Source: Massilia sp. CFBP 13721 (lineage in GTDB: Bacteria > Pseudomonadota > Gammaproteobacteria > Burkholderiales > Burkholderiaceae_D). From it: a stretch of DNA of 64,000 nucleotides. Both the position numbers and the translations under genes were made by a program. Below are positions 33,269 through 42,022 of this stretch, piece after piece (position 1 is the stretch's first letter; every line of letters begins with the position of its first letter). Location of the stretch: assembly GCF_014842025.1 (NCBI RefSeq), contig NZ_JACYUY010000017.1, positions 62,001 through 126,000 of the forward strand. Direction: 5' to 3'. Under the pieces are notes generated by a model that had not been told where the DNA came from, ran no database searches, and saw only the letters and a list, made by a program, of their open reading frames with translations.

Positions 33269-33844
33269 ATGATGTTCACACGACTGATGCCGGCCATGGC
33301 GTGCGTCGCCCTGCTGACTGCTTGCGCCGCGCCCGGCGAAGGGTCGGCCAACGTGCCGAAGGCAACGATGGAGGCGTCCATGGCCGCGGCCGACGCCGCG
33401 ATTGCCGCGGGCGATCCCGCCAAGGCTTACGCGCTGCTCAAGGGCGCCGGCCAGGCCTTCCCGGCCGACAAGACGCCCTGGGTGCGCATGGCCCAGATGC
33501 GCTTCGACAGCAAGAGCTATGGCGAAGCGATCGTCGACGCACTCGAAGCGATCGAGCGCGATCCGGACGACACGATGGCCAACAGCATCGCCGCCGTCAG
33601 CGGCTTGCGCGTGTCGAGCAAGGCGCTGGGCGAGCTGACGCGCAAGAGCCGCCTGAGCGGCAACGTCAAGACCGAAGCCGAAGAGCTGGCCAAGCTGTTG
33701 CGCACGACCCTGAACGAAGACACGCTGGTGGGGGGGGGCGGAAAGAAACCCGCGCCGCGACCGAAGCCAACGTCGACAACAACTGCTGCCGCCCCTGCGA
33801 AATCCGGTTCCGGCGCGAGCGACCCGTTCGGGGCGCTCAAATAA
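33269..33844 (+). CDS. T6SS-associated TPR-like lipoprotein
   Basis: About 191 residues. GGAGA precedes ATG 33269; a second ATG follows directly. The signal peptide ends in lipobox LTAC (MACVALLTACAAP). Two or three TPR-like helical repeats follow (AADAAIAAGDPAKAYALLKG, YGEAIVDALEAIERDPDD), then a Lys/Pro/Thr-rich tail. Such lipoproteins often precede tssB in Burkholderiales T6SS clusters, but the function is not settled. A run of nine G at 33730-33738 lies in the gene. First gene of the tssB-A operon. Confidence 0.8.
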   Translation: MMFTRLMPAMACVALLTACAAPGEGSANVPKATMEASMAAADAAIAAGDPAKAYALLKGAGQAFPADKTPWVRMAQMRFDSKSYGEAIVDALEAIERDPDDTMANSIAAVSGLRVSSKALGELTRKSRLSGNVKTEAEELAKLLRTTLNEDTLVGGGGKKPAPRPKPTSTTTAAAPAKSGSGASDPFGALK

Positions 33845-33852
33845 ATCTCGCG

Positions 33853-33870
33853 GGCCGGCGTCCGCCGGCC
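33853..33870 (+). repeat. Short GC-rich hairpin ahead of tssB
   Basis: GGCCGGC (33853-33859) and GCCGGCC (33864-33870) pair around a 4-base loop, 9 bp after the lipoprotein stop and shortly before the tssB ribosome site TTGGAG. There is no T-run, so it is more likely an mRNA processing or translation element than a terminator. Confidence 0.5.
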
Positions 33871-33890
33871 TGTCATCCCTTGGAGCAGCC

Positions 33891-34391
33891 ATGGCTAAAA
33901 GTGAAAGCGTCCAGAAACGCTTGCAGAAGGTGCGCGCGCCGCGTGTGCAGATGACCTACGACGTCGAGATCGGCGACGCCATCGAGAACAAGGAATTGCC
34001 CTTTGTCGTCGGTGTGCTGGGCGACTTCGGCAACGACCCGAACGCGGAAAAGAAGCGCCTGAAGGACCGCAAGTTCGTCAGCGTCGACGCCTCGAATTTC
34101 GACGAAGTGCTGGGCGGCGTGGCCCCGGCCGTACAGTTCCGCGTCGAGAACCACCTGTCGGAAGAGGGTGGCCAGTTCGGCGTGCAGCTGCAGTTCCGCG
34201 AGATGGCCGACTTCCGGCCCGAGTCCGTGGTGCAGCAGGTCGCGCCCCTGAAGGGGCTGCTGGAAGCGCGCACCAAGCTGGCCGACCTGCGCAACAAGCT
34301 GGCCGGGAACGACAAGCTCGACGACATCCTGAGCGAAGTGCTGGGCAACACCGAAAAGCTCGAAAGCCTGCGCAAGACGGAGGGTAAATAA
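33891..34391 (+). CDS. tssB: T6SS contractile sheath small subunit TssB (VipA)
   Basis: A 166-residue protein with the standard N terminus SVQKRLQKVRAPRVQMTYDVE and the motif LPFVVGVLGDF. It pairs with TssC to build the sheath around the Hcp tube. The C terminus forms the helix and strand that interlock with TssC (LADLRNKLAGNDKLDDIL). It abuts tssC with no gap and is clearly co-translated. Confidence 0.97.
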   Translation: MAKSESVQKRLQKVRAPRVQMTYDVEIGDAIENKELPFVVGVLGDFGNDPNAEKKRLKDRKFVSVDASNFDEVLGGVAPAVQFRVENHLSEEGGQFGVQLQFREMADFRPESVVQQVAPLKGLLEARTKLADLRNKLAGNDKLDDILSEVLGNTEKLESLRKTEGK

Positions 34392-35894
34392 ATGGCGGCG
34401 ATACTCGAACAGGCGGTGCAGCCTGCCCAGGAACATGGAGTGGCACCTGAGCTCGACAACTCCCTGCTCGACCAGATCGTCGAGCAAAGCCGGGTGGCCG
34501 CGTCGCCCAGCGAACATGCGCGCGCACGCGACCTGATTTCCGAACTCGTCACCCAGGTGATGTCGGGCACGATGGTGGTGTCGAACAACCTGTCGGCGAT
34601 GATCGACGCGCGCCTGGCGGAACTGGACCGCATGATCTCGACCCAGCTCTCGGCCGTCATGCATGCGCCCGAATTCCAGAAGCTCGAGCGCAGCTGGACC
34701 GGCCTGCAATACCTGGTCAAGAATTCGTCGACCAGCACCACGCTGCAGATCCGCATGTTCAACGCCAGCAAGCGCGAACTGGTCAAGGATTTCCAGGCTG
34801 CGGTCGAATTCGACCAGAGCACGCTCTTCAAGAAGATCTACGAAGAGGAATTCGGCACCTTCGGCGGCGCGCCCTATGGTTCGCTGGTGGGCGACTTCGA
34901 AATGAGCCGCCAGCCCGAGGACATGTACTTCCTCGAACAGATGTCGCACGTGGCTGCGGCCAGCCATGCGCCCTTCATCACCTCGGCCGCGCCCGAACTG
35001 TTCGGCGTCGACAGCTTCGGCGACCTGGGCAAGCCGCGCGACCTGGCGAAAGTATTCGACACCGTCGAATACGCCAAATTCAAGGCCTTCCGCGAATCGG
35101 AAGACTCGCGCTACGTCGGCCTGACGCTGCCGCGCTTCCTCGGGCGCCTGCCGTATAACCCGGTCGACGGCATGACGGTCGAAGGCTTCAATTACGTCGA
35201 GGACGTGGACGGCACCGACCACAGCAAATACCTGTGGTGCAACGCCAGCTACGCGTTCGCCTCGAAGCTGACGCGCGCGTTCGAAGACTACGGCTGGTGC
35301 GCGGCGATACGCGGCGTCGAGGGCGGCGGCCTGGTCGAGAACCTGCCGACCCACACCTTCAAAACCGACGAAGGCGAGGTCGCGCTCAAATGCCCGACCG
35401 AAGTGGCAATCACCGACCGCCGCGAAAAGGAGCTGTCGGACCTCGGCTTCATCTCGCTGGTGCACTGCAAGAACACCTCGTACGCCGCCTTTTTTGGCGC
35501 GCAGTCGGCGCAAAAGGCCAAGAAGTACAACAACGAGGCGGCCAACGCCAACGCGATGTTGTCCTCGCAGCTGCAGTACATCTTCGCCGTCTCGCGCATC
35601 GCCCACTACATGAAGTCCATGATGCGCGACAAGATCGGCAGCTTCGCCGCCGCCTCGAACGTCGAGGATTACCTGAACCGCTGGCTCACCCAGTACGTCC
35701 TCCTGGACGACAACGCCAGCCAGGAACAGAAGGCGCAGTTCCCGCTGCGCGAAGCGAGCGTGCAGGTGTCCGAAGTGCCGGGCCGCCCCGGCTGCTACCG
35801 CGCCGTTTCCTTCCTGCGCCCGCACTTCCAGCTCGACGAATTGTCCGTTTCCCTCCGACTGGTCGCGGAGTTGCCGCAGTCGACCAAAAGCTGA
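34392..35894 (+). CDS. tssC: T6SS contractile sheath large subunit TssC (VipB)
   Basis: A 500-residue protein, the normal length. ATG 34392 follows directly on the tssB stop, with GGAGGG upstream. Family hallmarks include MIDARLAELDRMISTQLSAV, EFQKLERSWTGLQYLV and FLEQMSHVAAASHAPF. It forms the sheath wall with TssB, is driven by contraction and is later recycled by TssH. Confidence 0.97.
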   Translation: MAAILEQAVQPAQEHGVAPELDNSLLDQIVEQSRVAASPSEHARARDLISELVTQVMSGTMVVSNNLSAMIDARLAELDRMISTQLSAVMHAPEFQKLERSWTGLQYLVKNSSTSTTLQIRMFNASKRELVKDFQAAVEFDQSTLFKKIYEEEFGTFGGAPYGSLVGDFEMSRQPEDMYFLEQMSHVAAASHAPFITSAAPELFGVDSFGDLGKPRDLAKVFDTVEYAKFKAFRESEDSRYVGLTLPRFLGRLPYNPVDGMTVEGFNYVEDVDGTDHSKYLWCNASYAFASKLTRAFEDYGWCAAIRGVEGGGLVENLPTHTFKTDEGEVALKCPTEVAITDRREKELSDLGFISLVHCKNTSYAAFFGAQSAQKAKKYNNEAANANAMLSSQLQYIFAVSRIAHYMKSMMRDKIGSFAAASNVEDYLNRWLTQYVLLDDNASQEQKAQFPLREASVQVSEVPGRPGCYRAVSFLRPHFQLDELSVSLRLVAELPQSTKS

Positions 35895-35923
35895 TTTCCA
35901 AACCAAACCAGGAGTAAGCAAAC

Positions 35924-36415
35924 ATGGCAATTGACGTATATCTGCAGATCGATGGCATCAAAGGCGAGTCGATGGACGACAAGCACAAGGACTGGATCGA
36001 ATGCACCTCGGTGAACTGGGGCGTGAGCCAGCCGCGTTCTGCGACCGCGTCGACCGGCGGCGGCCACACGGCCGAACGTTGCGAGCACAAGGAAGTCGTG
36101 TTCACCAAGCTGGCCGACCTCGCCTCGCCGATCCTGCTGCAGACCTGCTCGGCCGGCAAGACGATCCCGAAAGCGAAGCTGGAATTCATGCGCGCCGACG
36201 GCCAGGGCGACCGCATCAAGTACTTCGAGATCGAGCTGGAAAACGTCCTGATCGGCGCCATCATGCCGACGGTCGAGGAAGGCTCGATCATCCAGGAGAA
36301 AGTCGGCCTGAAATTCTCGAAGATCAAATGGAAGTACACCCAGCAAAAAGTCACCGGTGGCGCCGGCGGCAATACCTCGGGCGGCTGGGACCTGGCGACC
36401 AACAAGATCGCCTGA
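35924..36415 (+). CDS. tssD: T6SS tube protein Hcp (TssD)
   Basis: A 163-residue Hcp family protein that starts MAIDVYLQIDGIKGESMDDK and contains TSVNWGVSQPR, with an internal FEIELENVLIGAIMP strand pair. Hexamers stack into the inner tube and carry effectors. AGGAG is 9 bases upstream. The only hcp in the window. A hairpin downstream (36432-36468) may protect its mRNA. Confidence 0.97.
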   Translation: MAIDVYLQIDGIKGESMDDKHKDWIECTSVNWGVSQPRSATASTGGGHTAERCEHKEVVFTKLADLASPILLQTCSAGKTIPKAKLEFMRADGQGDRIKYFEIELENVLIGAIMPTVEEGSIIQEKVGLKFSKIKWKYTQQKVTGGAGGNTSGGWDLATNKIA

Positions 36416-36431
36416 TAGCACCAGAAGAACA

Positions 36432-36468
36432 GCCCTGGTACGCCGCCCGCGCGGTGCTTCGCCAGGGC
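36432..36468 (+). repeat. Hairpin between hcp and tssE
   Basis: GCCCTGG (36432-36438) pairs with CCAGGGC (36462-36468), with a smaller GC-rich stem inside. No T-run follows. It probably acts as a partial terminator or a 3' stabiliser, letting hcp mRNA exceed that of the downstream genes. Confidence 0.55.
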
Positions 36469-36490
36469 ATCCCATCCCGCAGGAGACCCC

Positions 36491-36991
36491 ATGAAAGGCT
36501 TCACCCCCGGCCTGCTCGACCGCCTGATGGACGAGCGCGCCCAGGCGGGCGGCGCTTCCATGACCGCGCAAGGCTTGACGATCGACCAGATCAAGGACCA
36601 CGTGGCGCGCGACCTGGAAGCCTTGCTCAACACCCGCGCCGCGCTGCCGGCCGCGCTGTTCGACCACTTTCCGCTGGCACGTGCCTCGATCCTGAATTAC
36701 GGGCTGGTCGATTTCGCCGGCTTTTGCCTGAGCAGCGACGAAGACCGCGCCGCGATCTGCGCCAGCCTGACCCGCGCCATCGAAATCCACGAGCCGCGCC
36801 TGAAGGAAGTCAGCGCCAGCCTGGAATTCGTGGAGGGCAGCGTCAACCGCCTCGACTTCGCGATCCACGCGCGCCTCGAGCTCGATGCCGGCGGCGACAG
36901 CGTCGACTTCAGCGCCGTGCTGCAGCCCTCGTCGCTGCATTACGCGATCAGGAAAACGGCGCGGGCACGCACGCCCGGCGGCAAGCGCTAG
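36491..36991 (+). CDS. tssE: T6SS baseplate protein TssE (gp25-like)
   Basis: A 166-residue gp25-like protein. Features are QIKDHVARDLEALLNTRAAL, SILNYGLVDFAGF and RAIEIHEPRLKEVSASLEF, matching the lysozyme-like gp25 fold. It starts sheath polymerisation at the baseplate. ATG 36491 follows CAGGAGA. In most clusters tssF and tssG follow; here tssH follows instead. Confidence 0.95.
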   Translation: MKGFTPGLLDRLMDERAQAGGASMTAQGLTIDQIKDHVARDLEALLNTRAALPAALFDHFPLARASILNYGLVDFAGFCLSSDEDRAAICASLTRAIEIHEPRLKEVSASLEFVEGSVNRLDFAIHARLELDAGGDSVDFSAVLQPSSLHYAIRKTARARTPGGKR

Positions 36992-37028
36992 CGCATTCAC
37001 CGACACCGACACAAAGGACCCGACCCGC

Positions 37029-39689
37029 ATGGACATCAATCTCAAGACCCTGATCGGCAAACTGAACGACGCCACGCGCACGGCGGCCACGCGCGCGGCC
37101 AACATCTGTGTCGGACTGGGACAGTACGAAGTCGATATCGAACACCTGTTCCTGGCACTGCTCGAGCAGCCCGATTGCGACGTGGTGGTCGCGGCGCGCG
37201 CCTGCGACATCAGCCTGTCCCGGCTGGAAAGCGACCTGCGCCAGGAAGTGGCGCGCTTCGCCTCGGGCAGCGCGCGCACGCCGGTGTTCTCGAAGCACCT
37301 GCCGATGCTGCTCGAGCATGCCTGGCTGATCGCTTCGTTGGGTACCAATGGCCCGAACACGATCCGCAGCGCGCACCTGCTGCTCGCCTTGCTGACCGAA
37401 CCGAGCCTGGCCCAGCTGGCCCAGCGCGCGTCAACCCTGTTCGCCGATTTCCCGCTCGAGCGCCTGAAGCACGACCTCGACAAGTTCACGCGCGGCTCGC
37501 GCGAAGCGGTGGCCCCTGCTTCCGGCGCTTCACAGCAATACCTGCCGGGGCAGGGGCAGGGCGGCGATCCGGTCGGCGAACTCGAAGCCCAGGCGGCCGG
37601 CAAGACCCCGGCGCTGGACCAGTTCACCACCTGCCTGACTGCCCGTGCGCGCGACGGCAAGGTCGATCCGGTGATCGGGCGCGACCCCGAAATCCGCCAG
37701 GCGATCGACATCCTGATGCGGCGGCGCCAGAACAATCCGATCCTGACCGGCGAAGCCGGCGTCGGCAAGACCGCCGTGGTCGAAGGACTGGCGCTGCGCA
37801 TCGTGCAGGGCGACGTGCCGGAAGTGCTGCGCGGGGTCGAGATCCACACGCTCGACATGGGCCTGCTGCAGGCCGGCGCCTCGGTGAAAGGCGAGTTCGA
37901 GAACCGCCTGAAAAACGTGATCGAAGAAGTCAAAAAGAGTCCGCATGCGATCATCCTCTTCATCGACGAGGCGCACACGATGATCGGCGCCGGCGGCCAG
38001 GCCGGCCAGAACGACGCCGCCAACCTGCTGAAACCGGCGCTGGCGCGCGGCGAACTGCGCACCATCGCCGCCACCACCTGGAGCGAATACAAGAAGTATT
38101 TTGAAAAGGATGCGGCGCTGGCGCGGCGCTTCCAGGTGATCAAGGTCGAGGAGCCGGACGAGGAAACCGCCAGCGCCATGCTGCGCGCGATGGCGCCGCT
38201 GATGGAAAAGCATTTCGGCGTGCGCGTCTACGACGAAGCCATCACCGAGGCGGTGCGCCTGTCGCACCGCTACATCAGCGGGCGCCAGCTGCCCGACAAG
38301 GCGATCAGCGTACTCGATACCGCCTGCGCCAAAGTCGCGCTCGGCCAGAGCGCCACGCCGGCGCTGCTGGAAACCGTCATGCGCCGCATCGAACGCATCG
38401 ACGCGCAAATTGCCGCGCTCGAACGCGAGCAGAGCGCCGGCGGCGAACACGCGGCGCGCCTGATGCAGCTGCGCGGCGAGCGCATGGCCGCCCTGACCGA
38501 ACAGGAGCGCCTCACCGCGCGCTGGGAACAGGAACGCGCGCTGACCGCCGACATCGGGCGCATGCGCGGCGAGCTCGAAGGCGGCTCGATCACCGGCACG
38601 CCGGGCCTGCGCGCCGCGATCGAGGAATTGCGCGCACTGCAGGGCGAGGCGCCGCTGGTGCCGGTGCAGGTCGACGGCCACACGGTGGCGGGCATCGTCG
38701 CCGCCTGGACCGGTATCCCGCTCGGACGCATGGTCAAGGACGAGATCCGTACCGTGCTCGGGCTGCAGTCGCTGCTCGATGAACGCATCCTTGGCCAGTC
38801 GCACGCCACTGCCGCCGTGGCCCAGCGCGTGCGCACCGCGCGCGCCAACCTGGACGACCCCAACAAGCCGAAGGGCGTATTCCTGTTCGTCGGCACCTCG
38901 GGCGTCGGCAAGACCGAGACCGCGCTGGCGCTGGCCGACCTGCTCTACGGCGGCGAGCGCAAACTCGTCACCATCAACATGAGCGAATACCAGGAAGCGC
39001 ACAGCGTCTCGGGCCTGAAGGGTTCGCCGCCGGGCTATGTCGGCTATGGCGAAGGCGGCGTGCTGACCGAAGCGGTGCGGCGCAACCCGTACAGCGTGGT
39101 GCTGCTCGACGAAGTCGAAAAGGCCCATCCGGACGTGCTCGAGCTGTTCTTCCAGGTCTTCGACAAGGGCGTGCTGGACGATGCCGAAGGGCGCCAGATC
39201 GACTTTCGCAACACCATCATCATCCTCACCTCGAACACGGCGTCGAGTACGATGATGCAGGCTTGCCTGAACAAGACGCCCGCCGAGATGCCGAAACCCG
39301 ATGCGCTGCTCGACGCCATCCGCCCGCAGCTGATGAAGCAGTTCAAGCCGGCCTTTCTCGGGCGCCTGGTCACCATCCCGTTCTATCCGATCGCCGACGA
39401 GGTGCTGGCCAATATCATCCGCCTGAAGCTGAACCGCATCGGCCAGCGCGTGCGCGACAACCATGGCGCCACCTTCGAGTACGACGAGGTGCTGGTAAAC
39501 GCGGTGCTGGCCCGCTGTACCGAAGTCGATTCCGGCGCGCGCAATGTCGATACGATCCTGAACGGCACCCTGCTGCCCGAGATCGCCGACAGCGTGCTGG
39601 CGAATATGGCTGCGGGCGGCGCGATCGCGCGCATCAAGGTCGGCGCCACCAGGGCCGGCAAGTTCAAGTACGCGATCGAGCCGGCTTAA
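37029..39689 (+). CDS. tssH: T6SS sheath-disassembly ATPase TssH (ClpV)
   Basis: An 886-residue AAA+ unfoldase starting at ATG 37029. The Clp N domain (1-150) is followed by D1 with Walker A GEAGVGKT (241-248) and D2 with GTSGVGKT (622-629); DEVEKAHPDVLELFFQVFDKG lies in D2. ClpV hexamers pull contracted TssC apart and recycle it. Length and sequence are normal. It follows tssE by 37 bp. Confidence 0.97.
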   Translation: MDINLKTLIGKLNDATRTAATRAANICVGLGQYEVDIEHLFLALLEQPDCDVVVAARACDISLSRLESDLRQEVARFASGSARTPVFSKHLPMLLEHAWLIASLGTNGPNTIRSAHLLLALLTEPSLAQLAQRASTLFADFPLERLKHDLDKFTRGSREAVAPASGASQQYLPGQGQGGDPVGELEAQAAGKTPALDQFTTCLTARARDGKVDPVIGRDPEIRQAIDILMRRRQNNPILTGEAGVGKTAVVEGLALRIVQGDVPEVLRGVEIHTLDMGLLQAGASVKGEFENRLKNVIEEVKKSPHAIILFIDEAHTMIGAGGQAGQNDAANLLKPALARGELRTIAATTWSEYKKYFEKDAALARRFQVIKVEEPDEETASAMLRAMAPLMEKHFGVRVYDEAITEAVRLSHRYISGRQLPDKAISVLDTACAKVALGQSATPALLETVMRRIERIDAQIAALEREQSAGGEHAARLMQLRGERMAALTEQERLTARWEQERALTADIGRMRGELEGGSITGTPGLRAAIEELRALQGEAPLVPVQVDGHTVAGIVAAWTGIPLGRMVKDEIRTVLGLQSLLDERILGQSHATAAVAQRVRTARANLDDPNKPKGVFLFVGTSGVGKTETALALADLLYGGERKLVTINMSEYQEAHSVSGLKGSPPGYVGYGEGGVLTEAVRRNPYSVVLLDEVEKAHPDVLELFFQVFDKGVLDDAEGRQIDFRNTIIILTSNTASSTMMQACLNKTPAEMPKPDALLDAIRPQLMKQFKPAFLGRLVTIPFYPIADEVLANIIRLKLNRIGQRVRDNHGATFEYDEVLVNAVLARCTEVDSGARNVDTILNGTLLPEIADSVLANMAAGGAIARIKVGATRAGKFKYAIEPA

Positions 39690-39698
39690 GGAGCCGCC

Positions 39699-40706
39699 AT
39701 GTTCAAGGTCGAACAGTGTCTCACTCCCGTCTCCGCCGCCGCCCCGTGCGGCGAGGACCTGGCGTTCTCGCCCGAACTCGACGCCATTGCCCAGGCGCGC
39801 AAGGCCGACGATCCCTCGATCGAGCAGGGCGCCTGGGTCACCACACTGAAGGAAGCGGACTGGAAGTTCGTCACCAAGCGCTGCGCGCAACTGCTGGAAA
39901 CGCGCAGCAAGGATTTACAACTGGCGGTCTGGCTGGCCGAAGCGAGCGTCAAGACGGGCGGCCTGCGCAGCCTGGGCAACGCGCTGCTGGTGCTCGCCGG
40001 GCTGTGCGAGCGCTACTGGGACGACGTCTATCCGCTGGCCGACGAAGACGGCTTCGAGCGCCGCATCGGCAACCTGGGCTGGATCGCGGCGCGCGTGCCG
40101 CAGTTGGTCGCGGAATGCCCGCTGACCGAAGGCGCGGCCTTTTCGATGCGCGACATCGAGGCGGCGCGCGCGCACGGCGCCGAGGCGATCGCCAACGTCG
40201 AAGCGGCGCGCAGCCGTACCTCGAAGGCCTTCCAGGCGGCGCTGCTAGACGACGCCAACCACTGCCTGGCGGCGCTGGGGGAGCTGGAAAAAGCAGTCGA
40301 TGACCGCCTCGGCGCCGATGGTCCGGGTTTTACCGCGGCGCGCACGGCGCTGCAGAACCTGGCGCACTTCGTCACACCCGCCGCCGGCGCTGCTGCCCCG
40401 TTAGCGACCGCGTCACAGGTAGCGCTGCCGATCGCACATGCGGACGGCGCCCTGATGCCGGTCACGACGGGCCTGCCGGTGTTGGCGGGCGCGATCGCCA
40501 GCCGCGCGCAGGCGCTGGGCCAGTTGCGGGCCGTGGCCGACTTCTTCCGCCGAACGGAACCGCACAGCCCGGTCGCCTACCTGGCCGACAAGGCGGCCAA
40601 TTGGGGCGAGCAGCCGCTGCACCTGTGGCTGAAAACGGTGGTGAAAGATGCGGGCGCGCTGGCCCACGTCGAAGAACTGCTGGGGATCGTGAAGGAAGAA
40701 GGTTGA
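39699..40706 (+). CDS. tssA: T6SS cap/baseplate protein TssA
   Basis: A 335-residue protein with the N-terminal ImpA domain (PVSAAAPCGEDLAFSPELDA, WKFVTKRCAQLLETRSKDLQ) and a short C-terminal helical domain (RAQALGQLRAVADFFRRTEP, HLWLKTVVKDAGA). TssA organises baseplate and tail growth; C-terminal types differ in ring symmetry and placement. It starts 10 bp after tssH and is the last gene of the operon, followed by a long hairpin. Confidence 0.94.
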   Translation: MFKVEQCLTPVSAAAPCGEDLAFSPELDAIAQARKADDPSIEQGAWVTTLKEADWKFVTKRCAQLLETRSKDLQLAVWLAEASVKTGGLRSLGNALLVLAGLCERYWDDVYPLADEDGFERRIGNLGWIAARVPQLVAECPLTEGAAFSMRDIEAARAHGAEAIANVEAARSRTSKAFQAALLDDANHCLAALGELEKAVDDRLGADGPGFTAARTALQNLAHFVTPAAGAAAPLATASQVALPIAHADGALMPVTTGLPVLAGAIASRAQALGQLRAVADFFRRTEPHSPVAYLADKAANWGEQPLHLWLKTVVKDAGALAHVEELLGIVKEEG

Positions 40707-40745
40707 AATATTCTTTCATCCAATAGCCTTGGATGAAAGAATATT
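40707..40745. terminator. Perfect 17-bp hairpin immediately after tssA
   Basis: AATATTCTTTCATCCAA (40707-40723) and its exact reverse complement (40729-40745) flank a TAGCC loop. It begins at the base after the tssA stop. It is AT-rich without a clean T-run, so it may act as a terminator, an mRNA stabiliser or a protein site. Confidence 0.6.
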
Positions 40746-40746
40746 G

Positions 40747-40768
40747 CAGGGCGGCGGTGGCCGCCCTG
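40747..40768 (-). terminator. GC-rich hairpin, probable terminator between convergent tssA and phasin
   Basis: CAGGGCGGC (40747-40755) pairs with GCCGCCCTG (40760-40768) across a 4-base loop. On the minus strand it is followed by an AT-rich stretch that includes CTTTC, and it starts 7 bp after the phasin stop. Confidence 0.6.
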
Positions 40769-40775
40769 TTGCCGT

Positions 40776-41351
40776 TTACTGCGCCGGCTTGTTGTCTTGC
40801 TGCGTACTGGCTTGGGCAGCACCTGGATTGAACTGCGACGACGCCTTGGCGATCTGCTCTTCGACGTTCTTGACCGCCTCGCGCGTGGCTTGTGTCACCT
40901 GCTCGTAGCCCTTGAAGGCATTGTCGATCGCGGCCTTGATGATCTCGACCGCGTTTTCCGAACCCGGCTTGACGTTTTGCGTGACGTCGTAGATCAGCGC
41001 CGACAGCGTGCTTTTCGCTTCGGCCACGTGGACGTCGGCGGCGCGGCGGAATTCGCTTTGCATCTCGTCGATGATGACTTTCATCTGGTCGCGGTACTCG
41101 ACGTTGCCGGCCATGTCCGGCGTCATGCGTGCGGAGAGGGCGTCGAAGGCGGCGCGCGCGTCGCGTGCCTGGGAAAGGTCGCGGCTGGCAGCGAGCGTCT
41201 TGTCCATGGTGCTGCGGGCGGTCGCCATGTTCAGGGCCATCACCTGTTCCAGACCCTTGACCGTTTTATTGGCCAGCATGTCGAAGGTCTGCATTTGCAG
41301 GTCGAACAGGGTTTTGGTGGCGGATGCGAATTGTTCCGGACTTGTGAACAT
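40776..41351 (-). CDS. Phasin family protein (PHA granule-associated)
   Basis: A 191-residue helical protein beginning MFTSPEQFASATKTLFDLQM, typical of PhaP-type phasins, with FDMLANKTVKGLEQVMALNM and an amphipathic core to about residue 165, then a Gln/Ala-rich tail. Phasins coat polyhydroxyalkanoate granules in the cytoplasm. The GAGGAG site favours ATG 41351 over TTG 41354. No pha synthesis genes lie nearby. Confidence 0.92.
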   Translation of the reverse strand: MFTSPEQFASATKTLFDLQMQTFDMLANKTVKGLEQVMALNMATARSTMDKTLAASRDLSQARDARAAFDALSARMTPDMAGNVEYRDQMKVIIDEMQSEFRRAADVHVAEAKSTLSALIYDVTQNVKPGSENAVEIIKAAIDNAFKGYEQVTQATREAVKNVEEQIAKASSQFNPGAAQASTQQDNKPAQ

Positions 41352-41491
41352 CAATGTCTCCTCGGTGTTATGAATGCTGCGATGGGCGACGTACGGCGTG
41401 CGACGCGCGGTCTAACCACCCCATTATTTAACAACGATGCGCTTTTCGCAACGGCTGTCCCGTTGAGGAGGGAGAAGAGGGACGCAACAAC

Positions 41492-41533
41492 GCAAAACGC
41501 CGCAAACCTTTTGCAAGGATTGCGGCGTTTTGC
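41492..41533 (-). terminator. Strong hairpin, probable terminator of the tRNA-Leu cluster
   Basis: GCAAAACGCCGCAA (41492-41505) pairs with TTGCGGCGTTTTGC (41520-41533), with a further CCTT/AAGG stem inside. It lies 28 bp beyond the 3' end of the last tRNA-Leu on the minus strand. The T-rich arm after the GC core suits termination. Confidence 0.75.
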
Positions 41534-41560
41534 GCCGGCCATATCGACCAGAAAAGCTTT

Positions 41561-41645
41561 TGGTGCCCACGGAGGGACTCGAACCCCCACACCTCGCGGC
41601 ACATGGACCTGAACCATGCGCGTCTACCAATTCCGCCACGTGGGC
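41561..41645 (-). tRNA. tRNA-Leu (anticodon CAG), copy 3 in transcription order
   Basis: 85 nt including encoded CCA. The acceptor GCCCACG pairs with CGTGGGC, and the T arm contains GTTCGAGTC. The anticodon loop TTCAGGT gives CAG at 41609-41611, between CATGG and CCATG. It has the long variable arm of class II tRNAs. Identical to the other two copies. Confidence 0.97.
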
Positions 41646-41779
41646 CTACAAATACTACGGTGCTGCTATTGCCAACAACATTCCAACAATGAGTCGTGCG
41701 CTCAAGAGCACACGCTACATGCTTACAACATACCATTTACAACGGGGTACAACATATATTGCGGAGTACTGCCAGTAGA

Positions 41780-41864
41780 TGGTGCCCACGGAGGGACTCG
41801 AACCCCCACACCTCGCGGCACATGGACCTGAACCATGCGCGTCTACCAATTCCGCCACGTGGGC
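41780..41864 (-). tRNA. tRNA-Leu (anticodon CAG), middle copy
   Basis: Identical 85-nt tRNA-Leu with encoded CCA and anticodon CAG at 41828-41830. It decodes CUG, the main Leu codon in high-GC genomes. Confidence 0.97.
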
Positions 41865-41937
41865 ATTTAGTACAGCATTACATCGACAACGGTACTGCAA
41901 AACTTCACTACAGTTACAGCGGAGTACATCCAGTAGT

Positions 41938-42022
41938 TGGTGCCCACGGAGGGACTCGAACCCCCACACCTCGCGGCACATGGACCTGAACCATGCGCGT
42001 CTACCAATTCCGCCACGTGGGC
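41938..42022 (-). tRNA. tRNA-Leu (anticodon CAG), first copy in transcription order
   Basis: Identical 85-nt tRNA-Leu with encoded CCA and anticodon CAG at 41986-41988. It is nearest the promoter at 42171. The 73-bp spacer to the middle copy and the 134-bp spacer to the last copy both end in near-identical GCGGAGTAC...CCAGTAG sequence, showing tandem duplication. Confidence 0.97.

Noticed and set aside
41561..42022. Three evenly placed 85-bp direct repeats as a CRISPR array
   Set aside because: Each repeat folds as tRNA-Leu with CCA; spacers are unequal and no cas genes are present.
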